A DNA stretch of 5,480 nt, from NCBI GenBank assembly GCA_946479905.1, contig CAMLIA010000244.1, positions 1-5,480 on the forward strand, written 5' to 3'. The notes beneath the pieces were generated by a model that worked only from the letters and a program-made list of their open reading frames with translations, was not told the DNA's origin and did not search any database. This document shows, piece by piece, positions 4,807 to 5,480 of this stretch. The stretch's first letter is position 1. The number at the start of each line of letters is the position of its first letter. This DNA comes from an uncultured Frankiales bacterium (GTDB taxonomy: Bacteria; Actinomycetota; Actinomycetes; Mycobacteriales; SCTD01). The position numbers were made by a program, and so were the translations under genes.

Positions 4807-5480
4807 ATGACGACCTACCGGGACGTGCTGCGGCACCGGGAGATGCCGGCGGTCTTCGCTGCGCACGCCGTCTCGCTGGTCGGCTCGGTCGCGGCCGAGC
4901 TCGCGCTGGCGGTGCTCGTCTACCGACGCACGACCTCGCCGCTGCTCTCGGCCCTGACGCTGGCCTGCGCCTTCGTGCCCCAGGCCTTCTCCGCGATCGT
5001 GCTCTCCAGCCTCGTCGACCGCCTCCCTGCGCGCCGGCTCCTGGTCTCGTGCGACCTGGTGTGCGCGCTCCTGGTCGTCGGGATGACCGTGCAGGACGCA
5101 CCCGTCGTCGTCCTGCTCCTGCTCGCCGCGGGTGTCGGCGTCGTGTCACCGCTCTTCGGAGGGGCCCGGTCGGCGGCGCTGGCGGACATGCTCGAGGGGG
5201 AGGTGTGGGTCCGCGCCCGGTCGATGATGCGGGTGCTGTCCCAGTCGGCCCTGCTGCTCGGCTTCGCCGTCGGAGGACTGCTGCTGACCGTGGTCGACCC
5301 CCGCACCCTCCTGGTCGCCGACGCCGTGTCGTTCGTGGCCTCCGCTGCGGTGCTCCGCTTCGGGACGACCGCGCGGCCCGCCCGGGGACGCTCCGGCGGC
5401 CGCATCGCCCTCGGGGCAGCCGTTCGGGCGCTGCGCGACCCGCAGCTGCGGCCGCTGCTGCTCATGACCTGGCTGCCGTC
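4807..5480 (+). CDS. MFS transporter, probably drug efflux (N-terminal 224 residues; runs off the right edge)
   Basis: The frame stays open from the ATG to the window end; the C-terminal half is off the edge. Hydrophobic segments lie at about 14-40, 47-70, 79-93, 98-118, 143-162 and 166-184, and a seventh begins near 214. This matches the first half of a 12-helix major facilitator. Between helices 2 and 3, LVDRLPARRLL (about 69-79) is the family's motif A (an Asp-Arg followed by Arg-Arg). The start MTTYRDVLRHREMPAVFAAHAVSLVGSVAAELALAVLVYRRT resembles actinobacterial drug-efflux MFS proteins. It would export a small molecule from the cytoplasm using the proton gradient; the substrate cannot be read from the sequence. 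It is divergent from the ArsR-like regulator and shares the operator region with it, which supports ligand-induced expression. Confidence 0.9.
   Translation, partial: MTTYRDVLRHREMPAVFAAHAVSLVGSVAAELALAVLVYRRTTSPLLSALTLACAFVPQAFSAIVLSSLVDRLPARRLLVSCDLVCALLVVGMTVQDAPVVVLLLLAAGVGVVSPLFGGARSAALADMLEGEVWVRARSMMRVLSQSALLLGFAVGGLLLTVVDPRTLLVADAVSFVASAAVLRFGTTARPARGRSGGRIALGAAVRALRDPQLRPLLLMTWLP

Noticed and set aside
4920..5465. Minus-strand open frame opposite the MFS gene
   Set aside because: Ser/Arg/Thr-rich low-complexity product; the plus-strand frame encodes a convincing transporter with motif A and a good ribosome binding site.

Overview
This is a very GC-rich window with strong G/C preference at third codon positions, TANNNT-type -10 elements directly before start codons, and GC-rich hairpin terminators without T-tracts. 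Together with the protein content this points to a high-GC actinobacterium. An order such as Micrococcales is a guess. Eight protein-coding genes are supported, two of them cut by the window edges. No RNA gene, transposon or CRISPR array is visible, and no gene-free gap exceeds about 160 bp.

Left edge (1-230): the last 24 codons of an A-type Fe-S carrier (ErpA/HesB/IscA family), followed by a strong hairpin terminator. A second hairpin ends the minus-strand block that follows.

Minus-strand block (231-2736): reading leftward, this holds a 79-aa orphan protein with its own terminator, a small multi-helix membrane protein, a lipoprotein whose start lies inside the membrane-protein frame, another terminator, and a 364-aa membrane-anchored extracytoplasmic protein. 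None of the four has a function that can be assigned from sequence. Three of them act at or outside the membrane, so the 231-2394 cluster may be a cell-envelope module. Two of the terminators share the same stem sequence.

Centre (2737-3788): a 98-bp divergent intergenic region drives the 79-aa gene leftward and adoK (adenosine kinase, PfkB family) rightward. Both appear to be leaderless. The region carries two short inverted repeats.

Right part (3778-5480): adoK converges, with an 11-bp overlap, on a minus-strand winged-helix (ArsR-like) regulator. The regulator is divergent from an MFS efflux-type transporter that runs off the right edge. Between these two lie two copies of the same operator, TTCGG-N6-CCGAA, 26 bp apart. 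This is a classic local repressor/efflux-pump arrangement.

I found no clear evidence of a wholly new system. The best leads are the duplicated operator, the compact leaderless divergent promoter, and the uncharacterised envelope-protein cluster.
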